Shown here: positions 12,153 through 23,284 of the stretch, piece after piece
How the letters are laid out: each line of letters starts with the position of its first letter
How positions within the stretch are numbered: the stretch's first letter is position 1
Assembly (NCBI GenBank): GCA_002007465.1
Contig: LNAC01000003.1
Span: forward strand, 16,471,380 to 16,535,379
Length of the DNA stretch: 64,000 nucleotides
Reading direction: 5' to 3'
From: Ailurus styani
Lineage: Eukaryota > Chordata > Mammalia > Carnivora > Ailuridae
Notes under the pieces: model-generated
What the model saw: only the letters and a program-made list of their open reading frames with translations
What the model was told of the DNA's origin: nothing
The model's database searches: none
Position numbers and translations under genes: made by a program

Positions 12153-12352
12153 GGGGCACCTGAGTGGCTCAGTTCATCAAGCAACTGCCTTTGGCTCAGG
12201 TCATGATCCTGGAGTCCAGGGATCTAGTCCCACATCGGCTCCCTGCTCAGCAGGGAGTTTGCTTCTCCCTCTGCCCTCTGCCCTCTCATACTCTTTCTCT
12301 TTCATTCTCTCTCTCTAAGAAATAAATAAAATCTTTATAAAAAAATAAAAAT
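12153..12352 (+). mobile_element. Can-SINE, first of a pair at one target site
   Basis: Head GGGGCACCTGAGTGGCTCAG, CT-rich region and AAATAAATAAAATC tail. The perfect 16-bp direct repeat AAATTTGCCCAAATAT is at 12137-12152 and 12353-12368. Another SINE in the opposite direction lies immediately beyond. Confidence 0.95.
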
Positions 12353-12373
12353 AAATTTGCCCAAATATATTCT

Positions 12374-12563
12374 TTTTTAAACATTTTATTTATTTATTTG
12401 ACAGAGAGAGACATAGCGAGAGAGGGAACACAAGCAGAGGGAGTGGGAGAGGGAGAAGCAGTCTTCCCACCCAAGCAGGGAGCCGGATGCGGGGCTCAAT
12501 CCCAGGACCCTGGGGCCATGACCCGAGCCGCCGAAGGCAGACACTGAGCCACCCAGGCGCCCC
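12374..12563 (-). mobile_element. Can-SINE, antisense, second of a pair at one target site
   Basis: Antisense tail AAACATTTTATTTATTTATT, GA-rich body and head complement ACTGAGCCACCCAGGCGCCC. The flanks TGCCCAAATATATTCTTTT and TGCCCAATTGTATTCTTTT form an imperfect duplication that overlaps the duplication of the preceding SINE. Confidence 0.92.
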
Positions 12564-12713
12564 TGCCCAATTGTATTCTTTTTCTGTTTATTCTTAGGTG
12601 ATGTAAGAAATGGACAGATACTTCCTATTTACTAAATAATGTCTCATAAGATAGTTTTTAAAAATGTTACAGAAGCAGCTGTTGATAACAATAATCTAAA
12701 ATGAACACAACCT

Positions 12714-12905
12714 GGGGCGCCTGGATGACTCAGTCGTTAAGCGTCTGCCTTCGGCTCAAGTCATGATCCCAGGGTCCTGGGACTGAGCCCTGCATCAGGC
12801 TCCCTGTTTGGGGGGAGCCTGCTTCTCCCTCTCCCACTCCCCCTGCTTGTGTTCCCTCTCTCGCTGTGTCTATCTCTGTCAAATAAATAAAATCTTTAAA
12901 AAAAT
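12714..12905 (+). mobile_element. Can-SINE, caniform-type head
   Basis: Head GGGGCGCCTGGATGACTCAG with the older GTTAAGCGTCTGCC variant. The tail is AAATAAATAAAATC with AAAAT repeats. The flanks ATGAACACAAC and ATAAACACAAC are the probable target duplication. Confidence 0.93.
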
Positions 12906-13139
12906 AAAATAAAATAAACACAACTTATAAACACTATATGTAGATATAATCTCTTGTTCTTTGATTATTAATCTCCCTCTGTTCTATATCAAAAGTAAAT
13001 GTATTTTGTTCTATGAGTTAACCCATAGGATAATGGGTCCACATCTCTCTATAGCATTTGCATCTTTATATAGGCAGTATTTCCCACACTCTTTATTAAA
13101 TTCATTCTAAATGAATGCTAGATAAAATAGATAATTAAC

Positions 13140-13375
13140 TCAAATCATCTGGGATGCAGTTCTGAAACTTTAGCCTAAAATCAGAATTACCTAAAGGGCT
13201 TAGAAAAACAGATTTCTGAGTTTCATCTCCAGAGTTTATGAGTCACTCGACCTGGGGTGAGGCTCAAGAATTTGTGTTTCTCAAAAATTCCCAGTGACAC
13301 TAATATTACTAGCAATGGGACTTCACTTTGAGAAATATTGCTCCAGGGGAACTGTGTTTTTAACACATTCTCAGA
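13140..13375 (+). mobile_element. MER5A-type hAT-Charlie DNA transposon remnant
   Basis: The order of words (GCAGTTCTGAAACTTTAGCC, ATCAGAATTACCTAAAGGGC, CCAGAGTTTATGAGTCACTC, CTTCACTTTGAGAAATATTG) follows the MER5A non-autonomous element. Its terminal CAGTGGTTCTCAAAC and complement are decayed. It has no coding capacity. I am fairly sure of the family. Confidence 0.75.
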
Positions 13376-13900
13376 TGATTCTGCTGGTTTCCTAAGAGGA
13401 GGGCAAAGCTTTTATACACGCATCTTGGCCCATCCTGCATTATTGCCACATTTCTTCCTGCCACACTCCTCTTCACATCTGAACATGATGTATCTATGAA
13501 ATATAATTCAACACAACACATAAATTAGAATTTGAAGAGGCTAGTTACTTCTTTCTTCATTAGACATTAACTCTTCCAATTTTTATGATTATATTCCAAC
13601 GTTGGTTTAATATTCTGTCTCTCTGCCGAGAAAGTGGGTTACAAGTGTAAATGCTTACAAGGACTAGGCAGACAAAAGAAAAGGGATAGGTGGGTTGGAT
13701 GGAAACTGGTAAACCGGACGGTCCATGCCTTGTCTAACGGCAAAAATAATTAACTATTACTATAAAGAATTCAGGCCCAACATTAACCAGCGATGAGGAT
13801 TTTTTAAGTGAAAAATCATATCTAGATGTATATAGATGTGTAAATGTGAGCATTTAATATTTCTTGAGTGAATGAAGAAAGTGACTACAAATCTTATCTA
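13376..13900. other. Unassigned intergenic DNA
   Basis: No gene or repeat is recognised. Confidence 0.35.
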
Positions 13901-13904
13901 GCTA

Positions 13905-14605
13905 TGATTTTCATATACTTTATTTTAGATTAGTTTCAGATCTGTAGAAAAGTTGCAAAGATAGTACAGAATTCCCTTATGCCCCTTATCAATTTTATTT
14001 TAAGCATTTTATATTTTCATGGTACATTCGTCACAATGCAGGAGCCAAATCTGATATAATATTATTAGCTAAACTTGACAATTTATTCATATTTCACTAA
14101 TGTTCTTTTTCTGTTTCAGGATCCCATCCAGATGACAAAATTAATTGCTGTCTTCTTGGACTTCCTTTGGCCGTGATGTTTCTCATAATTTACTTGTTTT
14201 TGATGGTCTTAACTGTTTTTAAGGAATACTGGTAATGTATTCTGTCCAATGTCACTCTACTGGGGTTTAGCTGGTATTTTTTTCTGGAGTTAAACTAAGG
14301 TTATATGATTTGTGAGGAATTACACATAGGTAAAATAACATGTCATCACATTACCTGAAGTACATATTATCAACAAGACTTTAATGATGTTAACAATTAG
14401 CTGCCTGAAGCAGTGTTTGCCAGTTTTCTCTACAGTAAAGTTACCCCTTCCCCCTTTTTATAATCTACTCTTTCAAAGCAAGTCACTAAACAGAACCTAC
14501 ACTCAAGAGTGGGAAGAATAGTTACCCCTTCTTAAAAAGAGAGTATCTTCATAAATTATCTGGGATTCATTTGTAAGAAAGATTCGTCTTTTCTCCCTCA
14601 TAACA
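13905..14605 (-). mobile_element. Old L1 (L1M-like) fragment, antisense
   Basis: The stretch contains GATCTGTAGAAAAGTTGCAA, CTTGACAATTTATTCATATT, AAGCAGTGTTTGCCAGTTTT, AAGCAAGTCACTAAACAGAA and AAAGATTCGTCTTTTCTCCC. I recognise these in order from a common old LINE 3' region read in antisense. It is interrupted at its end by the SINE at 14616-14813. No coding capacity remains. The subfamily is uncertain. Confidence 0.55.
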
Positions 14606-14615
14606 ATAATCTTTT

Positions 14616-14813
14616 TTTTAAAGATTTGTTTATTTATTTATTTATTTGACACAGAGAGATCAGATCACAAGTAGGCAGAGAGGCAGTCAGAGAGAGGAGG
14701 AAGCAGGCTCCCTGCTGAGCAGAGAGCCAGATGCGGGCCTCAATCCCAGGACCCTGAGATCATGACCTGAGCCAAAGGCAGAGGCTTTAACCCACTGACC
14801 CACCCAGGTGCCC
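14616..14813 (-). mobile_element. Can-SINE, antisense, mustelid-type head
   Basis: A/T tail, the GATCACAAGTAGGCAGAGAG body segment and head complement GGCTTTAACCCACTGACCCA. The perfect direct repeat AACAATAATCTTTT is at 14602-14615 and 14814-14827. Confidence 0.95.
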
Positions 14814-14829
14814 AACAATAATCTTTTAA

Positions 14830-15270
14830 TAAGAAAATTAATAAGAAAGCATTCTTCAATTTGACATAATGTGACACTTTAAGGGAAAGTATACTATTCT
14901 TCATTTTATTCTAATGGAGCAATCTTTATAATTAAAATATTACTTTCTAAATTCAGATGGCCTGTAATACCTTTTACAAATGCGACTTCTAAATTGGGTG
15001 CATACTGATGAAATATCATAATCAGAAGTGATATCCATATTGCAGAGGAAGGAACACAAGCCTGAATGAGTTAGTAAAGCAAACCTTCTCTGGGATAAAG
15101 TAGGATAATGTATGGCTTTGTAGAGCATGTAATATACAAGGGGCAAGGATAAACAGTACATGTCGCATTTGATTGACTCAGCCCTCTTTAATATATTAAA
15201 GACTCCAACAGCTCACCATATTTTTAGATTTTCTTGCTATGGCCAAAAAAGATACAAAGAACAATAATAA
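14830..15270. other. Unassigned AT-rich DNA
   Basis: Nothing recognisable; short chance ORFs only. Confidence 0.35.
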
Positions 15271-15279
15271 AGAGAAGAA

Positions 15280-15450
15280 TAGAGTTTTAGGCCAGGAAAG
15301 GACCTCAGCCATCATTTATCTGATAAGCTCATTTTGTGTATAAGGACGTGTTTAACCTGGAAATGTTGAAAGACCTGCATTGTGGTATACAGCTATTTGA
15401 GGGATAAATAGCATTATCTCCCATTTTTTGGACTTCCAAGTCAGTGTTTT
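15280..15450 (+). repeat. Ancient MIR/MIR3-like remnant
   Basis: GGCCAGGAAAGGACCTCAGC, ATTTATCTGATAAGCTCATT and GACCTGCATTGTGGTATACA echo a widespread ancient mammalian SINE pattern (GGAAGGGACCTTAGAGATCA...). The copy is heavily decayed, so the family is tentative. Confidence 0.4.
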
Positions 15451-16045
15451 ATTATTACACTGTATTTTACTATGAAGAATCAAAGAAGAAAATTAACCCT
15501 TACCTGGAGAGAATGATGAATTGCAGTTTTCTTTCTTTCTTCTTATTCTGGTTTGTTATGTGCATTTGGCTAAGGCTTGAGAGTGCTGCTTCTATGAATT
15601 CCCTTCCTAGGGCTTTAGATTATAGATGGCTAAGAGTAAAATTTACATGAAATTTGGAGGGTTAAAAAAAATAATAAAGAAGCTCCCCAAGAGCTGGAAA
15701 TTTCCATTTCCACAGATCTGGCTCAGAGATCCCTCTTCCCCATTGTCCTTCAGTTTCCTGGTGTGTTTGACTTCTTGGATTTTCTTGCAGCTCTGATTTG
15801 TGCACTAGTACAGACTTTTTCTCTGATTCACTGACTTCCCCATTCCAGAGGATTTTTTTTTCTCAAATTCTCCCTCAGCCCCCATTTTTTTTTCATTGTG
15901 TTTCATTTTGTTGATGCTTCACTCCTCTAGACTACTAAATGAAGGAAAAGGGGAGTATTCCTTTTGGAAATAAGGAGATGCTTCACTATAAATCGGATGA
16001 CGTAAAAAACAAAGAATAATAGAAATTACCCTCAAATTTGTTCCT
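15451..16045. other. Unassigned intergenic DNA
   Basis: No convincing gene. A pyrimidine-rich stretch runs from about 15720 to 15930. No RNA gene is seen. Confidence 0.35.
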
Positions 16046-16048
16046 TGT

Positions 16049-16430
16049 ATTAGTAAGCTCAGGCTGCCATAACAAAATGCCATAGACAGGTGGTGTAAGC
16101 AATAGGAAATTGTTTTCTCACAGTTTTGGAGGCTGGAAGTCCAAGATCAAGGTGCCAGCATGATTGGTTTCTGGTGGGAGATCTCTTCCCGGCTTGCAGA
16201 TGGCTATCTTATTATGTCCTCACATGGCCTTTTCTAGAGGCAAGCATGCTGAAAGAGACAGAGAGAGAGCTGGACCTCAGGTAAGCTCCTTATGAGAATA
16301 CTAATCCTATCAGATCAAGGCCCCTCCTTAATTACTTCCTTAGAATCCCCACTCCAAATGTGGCCACACTGGGACTCAGGGATTCAACATATGAACTTTG
16401 TAAGTAAACAACCATTTGGTCCATACAATT
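16049..16430 (-). mobile_element. MLT1 (MaLR, ERVL-related) solo LTR, antisense
   Basis: The plus strand shows the antisense MLT1 pattern: AGGCTGCCATAACAAAATGC, CTCACAGTTTTGGAGGCTGG, TCCAAGATCAAGGTGCCAGC, ATGTCCTCACATGGCCTTTT, AACATATGAACTTTG. The full length is about 380 bp, typical of the family. No internal retroviral sequence is attached. Confidence 0.85.
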
Positions 16431-16549
16431 ACTTACTCAAATAAAAACAAATAATAAAGCAAATAAATGTATAAATATACAAACAAATAAGGACCAAAAA
16501 AATGACAGGACCATTGATTTGAAGGTTTCAGATCAGATGTTTCTAAATG

Positions 16550-16748
16550 CCAGTCTGACTTCTTAAGAATTAAACTGAGGGCTTCTGGAAGGGAGCGGGG
16601 TGGGGAGGATGGGGTGACTAGGTGATGGACATTGGGGAGGGTATGTGCTATGGTGAGTGTTGTGAATTGTGTAAGACTGATGATTCACAGACCTGTACCC
16701 CTGAAACAAATAATTCATTATATGTTAATTTAAAAAAAGAAATAAAAG
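16550..16748 (+). mobile_element. Carnivore L1 3' end, sense, 5'-truncated
   Basis: Contains GGGTGACTAGGTGATGGACA, GGTGAGTGTTGTGAATTGTG, CTGTACCCCTGAAACAAATA and TATATGTTAATTTAAAAAAA, matching the 3' UTR of carnivore L1 with its A-tail. It is only about 200 bp long, so it is a severely 5'-truncated insertion. Confidence 0.75.
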
Positions 16749-16749
16749 T

Positions 16750-18195
16750 AATTTAAGGAAAGGATGAAAACCAGCTAAGTATAAAGTTCAAAGCTGACAA
16801 TGTTCTAATGAAATAAACATTGATTACTTTCTTTCAAATATTTTTCCAAATTTAAATGACAAACGCTAAAGACAAACAATAAACTCTGAATAAATAAAAT
16901 ATGGGAGGTTCTAATTTTAGAAGACAGGGGTACTGTCTTTTCTGGAGACCATCAATCTATAAAACCAGCATAAAATATATATATCCACACACCCACATAA
17001 TAAAATACTAAAATTTCTCACCAAAAAAAAATTAAGGATTTCCATCAAAATGTACATTCCCAGTATATATTATGATAACAAACCTCCCTGAATGATTCCT
17101 AACAAAACTGATTTATAACAGCTGGTTTGAAATAAAAAAATCCAATTCCTGGGTAGTCTGCTTTTAGTTGTACTACAAGAAAGATTTTAAGGCCAAGCTT
17201 AACCCTAATTTGGAAGTACTATACCTGATGCAGAGTTCCTACTATGGAAGCCGAAAGTTATAGTGATGGCCGTATGGCATATGCGTGTCATACTTGTTAA
17301 AAATTTTAAAAGAGAGATATGTAAGATTCATATCTGCAATGTTTTCCTTTAACTGCATACGATTTCCTAAGTTTTTGAAGTTTCCTTAAAAGTAAATTTT
17401 AAAAAGTTTGAAAGCTATTGTGAAACTTTATAGCAAAAGCTAAACCAAATATTCTATAAATGTCAAATGTACCTAAAGTTTTATTATATATACATAAGAA
17501 GAAAAAGATCAAAAATACAAGAAAGGTTAAATAATGGGAGATGTTTTCTTGAATAATATAAGAAACTATAAAATTAAGTTTCTTCCATATTTATTCTTTT
17601 TTAATAGATAAAAAAGAAACGTAAATAACTGTTTTTGGCAAAGAATTAACTCCTAGAATTAATAAATGTTGGCAAAAATGCAACTACACCTGTCTTTAAA
17701 TGAATTCTTAAAAGCACAGCTAATTGGGGCAGAATTATTTGTCCTAGAAAAAAGAGGTCTATAGAGTGAATTAATGGTTTAAAAGTACACAAAAGGTTAT
17801 TACAGAAAAGTATTGTACAGTTGTTTCTGTCTCCAATGAAGATATGACATAACCAGTTGCTCTGTTAAAGGGGAAATCTGAAAACTCACTAAAAGAGCCA
17901 TGTTTAGGGATGACCCAAAGAGGCAGCCTATCCTCTAATTTAAAAAATGCAGGAGTTAAAGGCAGGATAAGCCAGTGCAAATAAACTAGACATAGTTAGG
18001 TTGAGTGAGGGCTGAGAAATAATGATTTAAAGAAATAAGTTAAAGTGAACAATATTAGAAGCAATTAAAAAAGTAGAACTTTATTAAGGCAAACAACTCT
18101 TCAGCCAAATTAATCTCTCCACTTTTTTCCAAAGGATTATAATCCTCTTTTATATTACTAGTGTTAATATTTGAGAGCAGACAGTGTAAATAAAT
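16750..18195. other. Unique-looking AT-rich DNA
   Basis: No gene or named repeat is visible in this stretch; only short chance ORFs. Confidence 0.4.
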
Positions 18196-18199
18196 GTGA

Positions 18200-18480
18200 C
18201 GAAGATACTTCAGGATTATCTGAATGGGGGCCAGGTGTGGAAGTTAATATTCTGCCGTTAAGACAGCAGTCTGGTCCAGCGCTTTAGAATTTTTAAATTC
18301 ATCACTTTGTTCATTATTTATACATGTCCACTGGCAGCTTGCCAATCATAATGTATGCACAAAGACAAAAGCCATATAATTAGCTGTGGATGACCTGTTT
18401 TGGCTAGAAACCTCTCTGCAATACGTCAGAAATATTATTTTGAAGCAAATATTTTGAAAAAATATTTTTAAGGGTAGACA
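18200..18480. promoter_or_regulatory. Candidate conserved noncoding element
   Basis: This is a repeat-free stretch with balanced composition, including GGCAGCTTGCCAATCATAAT, a CCAAT box in that context, and ATATAATTAGCTGTGG, which holds a TAATTA homeodomain core. The texture resembles deeply conserved developmental enhancers. This is a pattern-based guess without alignment. Confidence 0.2.
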
Positions 18481-19300
18481 TAACTCTCACTAATAAACTA
18501 TGTACACATTAGAATGTACTCATGTATTCTTTTGAAAATTATTTGTTGTTATAATGACACTGGCTGATTTGGGGGATGTAAATTATTTTCTATGTAATGT
18601 TTGCTAATATTATAGGAAAAGGTATTTGCTAAGTGCATCAAGATGGAGAATAATGGTGCTGACTTTTCAGTAACTTAACAGTTGACTGTATTTTCCCATT
18701 TTATTTTATGTGCATTTTGAACTGCATATGCACTATATTTCATAGTTGATTTTAGCACAGGATCCAGATGTTCCTGACACATCTGTTTTCGTACCTTTAT
18801 ATAAATGAACTTCAAAATGATACTAGCAACTCTGGGGACTGCATTAGTCACAATAAAAAGTACATATTTTTGTCTTGTCTACATAGGGATCATCTATGTA
18901 TAAAGTAGATGTCGAATAGCTAGTCATTTTTTATGTGTCCTTGCAATGCAGTTATTTACATACTACTGATTTGGTATGCCTGGCCATCTGGTTATGGATG
19001 AAATGCTGTACTTACTTTTTTTTCTTTTGCCTTTGTTTAAAAGGACTTTCTAAATGTTATCAATACCAAGTGTTCTATGATTATTTATACTAATAACCTA
19101 CAAAATATTTTATATTTTTTCCAGATTGTTGCATGATTCACTTCTCAATTTACATGCCATTTGATCTTTATCTGTCTTTGTAAAATGGTAGAATTAAATA
19201 TAATGTTTTGAGTGTTTTTATAGATGTTGTATGACGCACACTGTTTCTTAATAACTATGTGAAACAGTAGATATACACCACCTGCTCTTTTACCAGTAAA
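18481..19300. other. Unassigned AT-rich DNA
   Basis: No gene, RNA gene or named repeat is visible. Confidence 0.35.
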
Positions 19301-19304
19301 GATG

Positions 19305-19535
19305 CAGCCGGGTAGTTAAAAGCTCAGGTAGAGCAGTCAAAGTGTTTTGTGGCAAGAATGGCTGTTGGCTTTGTTGACTGTGTGAATTTGGACAAGATAT
19401 AAATTTCTCTATGTGCCAATTTCTTTATCTGTAAAATGAGGATAGCTGTAGAATTAATTCACACAGTTGTAATAATGTATTAAATTAGATAACCTATTTA
19501 GAGAACTTAACACATCAACCATATAACAGGTACTT
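19305..19535 (+). repeat. MIR SINE remnant, sense
   Basis: The MIR layout is recognisable: GTGTGAATTTGGACAAGATA, CCAATTTCTTTATCTGTAAA, ATGAGGATAGCTGT, and a tail region resembling CTTAACACATCAACCATATAA. The copy is ancient and decayed. Confidence 0.7.
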
Positions 19536-19628
19536 TTGAAAGGATAGCCACTTAGGTTAATATGATTAAATGAGAGTAATTAAAAATTTTATATGATTTT
19601 GAAAAAGTTGAATTTATTACTACTTATT

Positions 19629-19800
19629 CAGCATATGCCTTCAGCTCAGGTCATGATCCTGGAGTCCCAGGATCAAATTCCGCATCGGGCTTTCTGCTTG
19701 GCAGGGAGTCTGCTTCTCCCTCTGCCCTTCACCCCACTCATGCTCTCTCTTGCTCTCTCTTTGTCTTTGTCTCTCTCAAATAAATAAATAATCTTAAATT
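19629..19800 (+). mobile_element. Can-SINE, 5'-truncated
   Basis: The tRNA-like head is missing. It starts directly at the TGCCTTCAGCTCAGGTCATG segment and runs to an AAATAAATAAATAATC tail. It lacks the promoter boxes and so could not be transcribed on its own. Confidence 0.88.
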
Positions 19801-19844
19801 TTAAAAAGTCTAAAATATATTTATACACAAAGTCTAAGTCTTTT

Positions 19845-20165
19845 GAAAAAACAGCTTTAATTAGGTATGATTAATACACAAAAACTGCATATATTTAATA
19901 TATACAATTCGGTCAGTTTAGTAATATAAATACACCTGTGAAACCATCACCACAATCAAAATAATGGATATATTCATTATCTCCAAAAGTTTCCTTGTGT
20001 CCTTGTGTGCCTTTGGGGGTGTGTGTGTGTGTGTGTTATAAGAACACTTAACATAAGATCCACCCTTTTAACAAATTTTTGAGTGCATAATACATAACCG
20101 CTGACTAGAGACACTGTGCTGCATAGCATGTCACCTGTCTCCTCCATGACAATATCTTCTAGTTG
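19845..20165 (-). mobile_element. Old L1M-like 3' fragment, antisense
   Basis: AAACCATCACCACAATCAAA, TAAGATCCACCCTTTTAACA and a GT-rich run correspond to the antisense 3' region of old L1 elements. It includes a (GT)n run at about 20019-20036. Confidence 0.5.
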
Positions 20166-20256
20166 GAGTCTCTGTCCTCTGTAGGAATTTTGAAGTATCC
20201 TGTTGGGGCACCATAGCAGAGCAGTGAGACTCAGTTTCTGGCCGAGCTGAATTTCT
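20166..20256. repeat. LTR-like sequence split by SINE, left part
   Basis: With 20479-20730 this forms a GC-richer noncoding block (ATCCTGTTGGGGCACCATAG, then GGGCTCCGGGCTACCCATCT) interrupted by one SINE. The texture is LTR-like, but no poly(A) signal or family is certain. Confidence 0.3.
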
Positions 20257-20478
20257 TTCTTTCTTTCTTTCTTTTTTTTTTTTAAAGATTTTATTTATTT
20301 ATTTGACACACAGAGAGAGATCAGATCACAAGTCGGCAGAGAGGCAGGCAGAGAGAGAGGAGGAAGCAGGCTCTCTGCCGAGCAGAGAGCCCGATGTGGG
20401 CCTCGATCCCAGGACCCTGAGATCATGACCTGAGCTGAAAGCAGAGGCTTTAACCCACTGAGCCACCCAGGCGCCCCA
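20257..20478 (-). mobile_element. Can-SINE, antisense, young
   Basis: A (TTTC)n-expanded tail, GA-rich body and intact head complement TGAGCCACCCAGGCGCCCC. The perfect duplication AGCTGAATTTCT is at 20245-20256 and 20479-20490. Confidence 0.95.
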
Positions 20479-20730
20479 AGCTGAATTTCTGCTTTCTCTC
20501 CTTTGAGCCTGAATTTGCTGTAAGTTGTAGCCTGCCTCCTTTCATAAGCAGGAGGGCATTACCTCTTTGCCAGGCTCTAAGAATCAAGCCTGGGCTCCGG
20601 GCTACCCATCTTGCATGAAACACATTTTAGCCCCATTGGTCAAAAAAAAAAGCTGAGTTTCCAGGCCCCAGTGTCTGCTTGTAGACCTCGAGGTCCCTAG
20701 TGGGCTTCAACATCCCTGCCCCATGGTTTG
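20479..20730. repeat. LTR-like sequence split by SINE, right part
   Basis: This continues the GC-richer block from 20166. It includes CTTTCATAAGCAGGAGGGCA and GACCTCGAGGTCCCTAGTGG. No family is assigned. Confidence 0.3.
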
Positions 20731-21205
20731 TTTGTTTTGTCCTGTTTGTTTGTGTTGTTTGTGATTTATTTATTTATTTATTTTGTCTACATTGATGTTT
20801 TAATTATTTTCCAACCTAACTATGCATTTTTATTTATGTGGATTTGGAACAAATGTTTGGCAGGGTTTGAAATCACTGTTTCTTTTGTACCAGAATTTTT
20901 TTGTATCATTTTTATAGTATCATTCTTCAACCAAATTTTCCAATGTATTGTGTACTGTAAGTTATAATTATGTCATACCAGAGAGCTTCTACTACCCATA
21001 AACAACTTTTGGGTTTTGCTAAAGTTTACATGAGTAGCCTAAGTTTTAAATAATGACATGACTAAAGTCTAAATTCAATGATATGGCTTTATTTCATAGA
21101 CTGCCTAGAATGCAGTTTTTAATCATTCAAAGCTGACATCTTATCTTCTTAAAGACATATCTAAACTACATGTTTTCTTTGTTCTGATGGTAACACTTAT
21201 ATTTT
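20731..21205. other. Unassigned AT-rich DNA
   Basis: It contains a TTTA-rich patch and a 79-codon chance ORF at 20728-20967, rich in F, L and I as expected from T-rich DNA. Confidence 0.35.
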
Positions 21206-21218
21206 AAAAGATAGCTGA

Positions 21219-21440
21219 GGGCGCCTGGGTGGCTCAGCGGGTTAAAGCCGCTGCCTTCGGCTCAGGTCATGATCCCAGGGTCCTGGGATCGAGGCCCACA
21301 TCGGGCTCTCTGCTCAGCAGGGAGCCTGCTTCCTCCTCTCTCCTCTCTCTCTGCCTGCCTCTCTGCCTACTTGTAATCTCTCTCTCTGTGTCAAATGAAT
21401 AAATAAAATCTTTAAAAAAAATAAAATAAAAAAAAAAAAA
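21219..21440 (+). mobile_element. Can-SINE, very young subfamily
   Basis: GGCGCCTGGGTGGCTCAGCG with GGGTTAAAGCCGCTGCC, an almost undecayed body and a long A-rich tail. The perfect duplication AAAAGATAGCTGA flanks it (21206-21218; the right copy ends at 21450). It is nearly identical to the SINE at 37675-37870. Confidence 0.96.
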
Positions 21441-21450
21441 AGATAGCTGA

Positions 21451-22860
21451 ATTATTATGTTATATTACATTAGATCTCAACCATAACCAATTTTAGAGAT
21501 ATATGATAAGAACCCAGAAAAATTTAGTAAAATGGAAGGGATTTACTTGAATCTAAAGAATGAATACAACTTCCCATGTCTGTAGACTTCTAAATATGGT
21601 GTTACTGCACTGTCTCTTATGAATATTTTCTTACTAATGAGTATGGCAGTTATCATAATATAGATTAAATATCATGGTGGTAAAGCCCATATCGTAAGGT
21701 TTTTGACTTGAAGTCTGTTTCAAGATCTTCAAATAACGAATGATGTGGAATGTGAACTCGGCTCATTGATTAAAAGGGATATCAAAGATGTGTATTTAGA
21801 CACACATTTTTTTTTAAAGGCAAACATGGTTTTTTGAACTTTTTAAAATTATAACACCACATGAAATCATTGATTAACCAATGTCATTTCATCACATTAA
21901 AATTAGTGCATTTACTTTTGAAGTTCCACTTTGTTTACCTGGGTAACTATCCTCCAACTTATAATATCAGCTTATTTCCTGATATATGTCAAAAATAGCA
22001 CTTCATAAGCTCCATTACATATTTGAAAATGAAAAAATCCTTGAAATTAAAATGAAAAATATTTTTAATACTGCTCTAACTCTGTTTTTCTTAAACCCTA
22101 TAATTTAACACTTCCATTAATGAACAAGAATAAATTCCTTAGTGAATATTCATCTTTAATCTATTAAACTACTTGGCCAGTATGTAAAAAATATGCTATG
22201 CTTACATAAATGGGTATGATAACATATAAGTAGAGTTTGCTAAGCTAATTTGGCTTCAGAAATTCTGCCTTTCATTTCACTTGTTTGAGAGTGTGTGACA
22301 AGGTGTGAAGTGCAGTAGACTGGAGGGAAGGTCTTTTAAGTCCTCATGTTTACCCTGATTTAACAGTGTGAACCAAGGCCACCCTCCTTTTTCTCAATTG
22401 TATGATGTGTCTCTCATCTATGATACATCAAATATTACATATCTCTTTCTGCTTAATATGTTCTATGTATCTCTAAGCCAGCCTAGAGCTTCTGGAAAAA
22501 AAAAAAACAGAAAAAGTATTCAATAGGATGACCTATTAATGAAACCGAAGTTCCTTTAAAGAAGCTTAATGCAGAGAAGAGGAAATGATAGGTGGGGAGA
22601 AACTGAGATTTGGAAATATTTCTTTTAATTGGCACTAAGACTCTGTATGAAACAATGGTTTTAGAAATCAGAATAAAATATGGCAGAATGCAGTTCTGAC
22701 CAGAAGTCACATTGTGACTTAGTAGTTGTGGATGAAATTCTTCTATAGCTGATTGCATTTCAAAGGCATAGCAAAAAATATTGTTAAGTTTCCAAAATCT
22801 GCCTGCCCCAGTGAGAATTACAACCCAATTTAAATAAGTCCAATAAACCCTCCTATTGAG
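21451..22860. other. Unique-looking AT-rich DNA
   Basis: No named repeat or gene is visible. The longest ORF of the window (22483-22956, minus, 157 codons) ends here. It terminates in a run of F residues encoded by poly(A) and shows no domain, so I do not call it a gene. Confidence 0.4.
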
Positions 22861-23220
22861 GAAAGAATCTGATTTCATCAAAGTGGATTCAGCCTTTGGC
22901 ATGCTGTTTGCTTGTGGCCCAAGTCCCAGCCGGCAGGGAGTGGCAGCCCCTGACATCAGTGTCAGTCAGGGAGCAGACATTTGTCTCTTTGTATTATCAG
23001 TGAGCTCCAGGCTCTTGTGCTGGTCAGACTGCACTGGGATGCTGACAGGGAGCTGCTGCACAGACAGACCAGGGAGAGGCTCTCTGTATTTAAAGGGCCC
23101 AAGAGCTGCAGGAAGACAGTATTCCTGCTTCTTCTAAGCGGCATGTGTGGAGAGATATCTGATTTAGCAGCTCTGACAGCCCACAGGAAACTTGATCCAG
23201 ACAGAAACAGAATGTGAAAT
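22860..23220. promoter_or_regulatory. GC-richer unique block, candidate conserved or regulatory element
   Basis: It stands out by composition from its AT-rich flanks and belongs to no repeat I recognise. It contains TGACATCAGTGTCAGTCAGG, CTCTTTGTATTATCAGTGAG and a TATA-like GTATTTAAAGGGCC at about 23087-23100. It could be a conserved noncoding element, an unannotated transcript promoter or a decayed repeat. Confidence 0.25.
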
Positions 23221-23284
23221 AACAGGAGCTCTCATCCTTGAGTGTAAGAAAGAGGAGAGGAGAATAAGAATTCTAAGTGTCTCT

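Noticed and set aside
14120..14235. Apparent exon-like text after TTTCAG at about 14114-14119
   Set aside because: The sequence fits an antisense old LINE fragment, and no matching donor site or conserved frame was found.
22483..22956. Longest ORF (157 codons, minus strand)
   Set aside because: It ends in a phenylalanine run encoded by poly(A), shows no domain or signal I recognise, and lies in AT-rich noncoding DNA. Likely chance.
23087..23100. TATA-like site suspected as a true gene promoter
   Set aside because: Not enough support to call a promoter: no CpG island, no downstream ORF or exon. Kept only as part of a candidate element.
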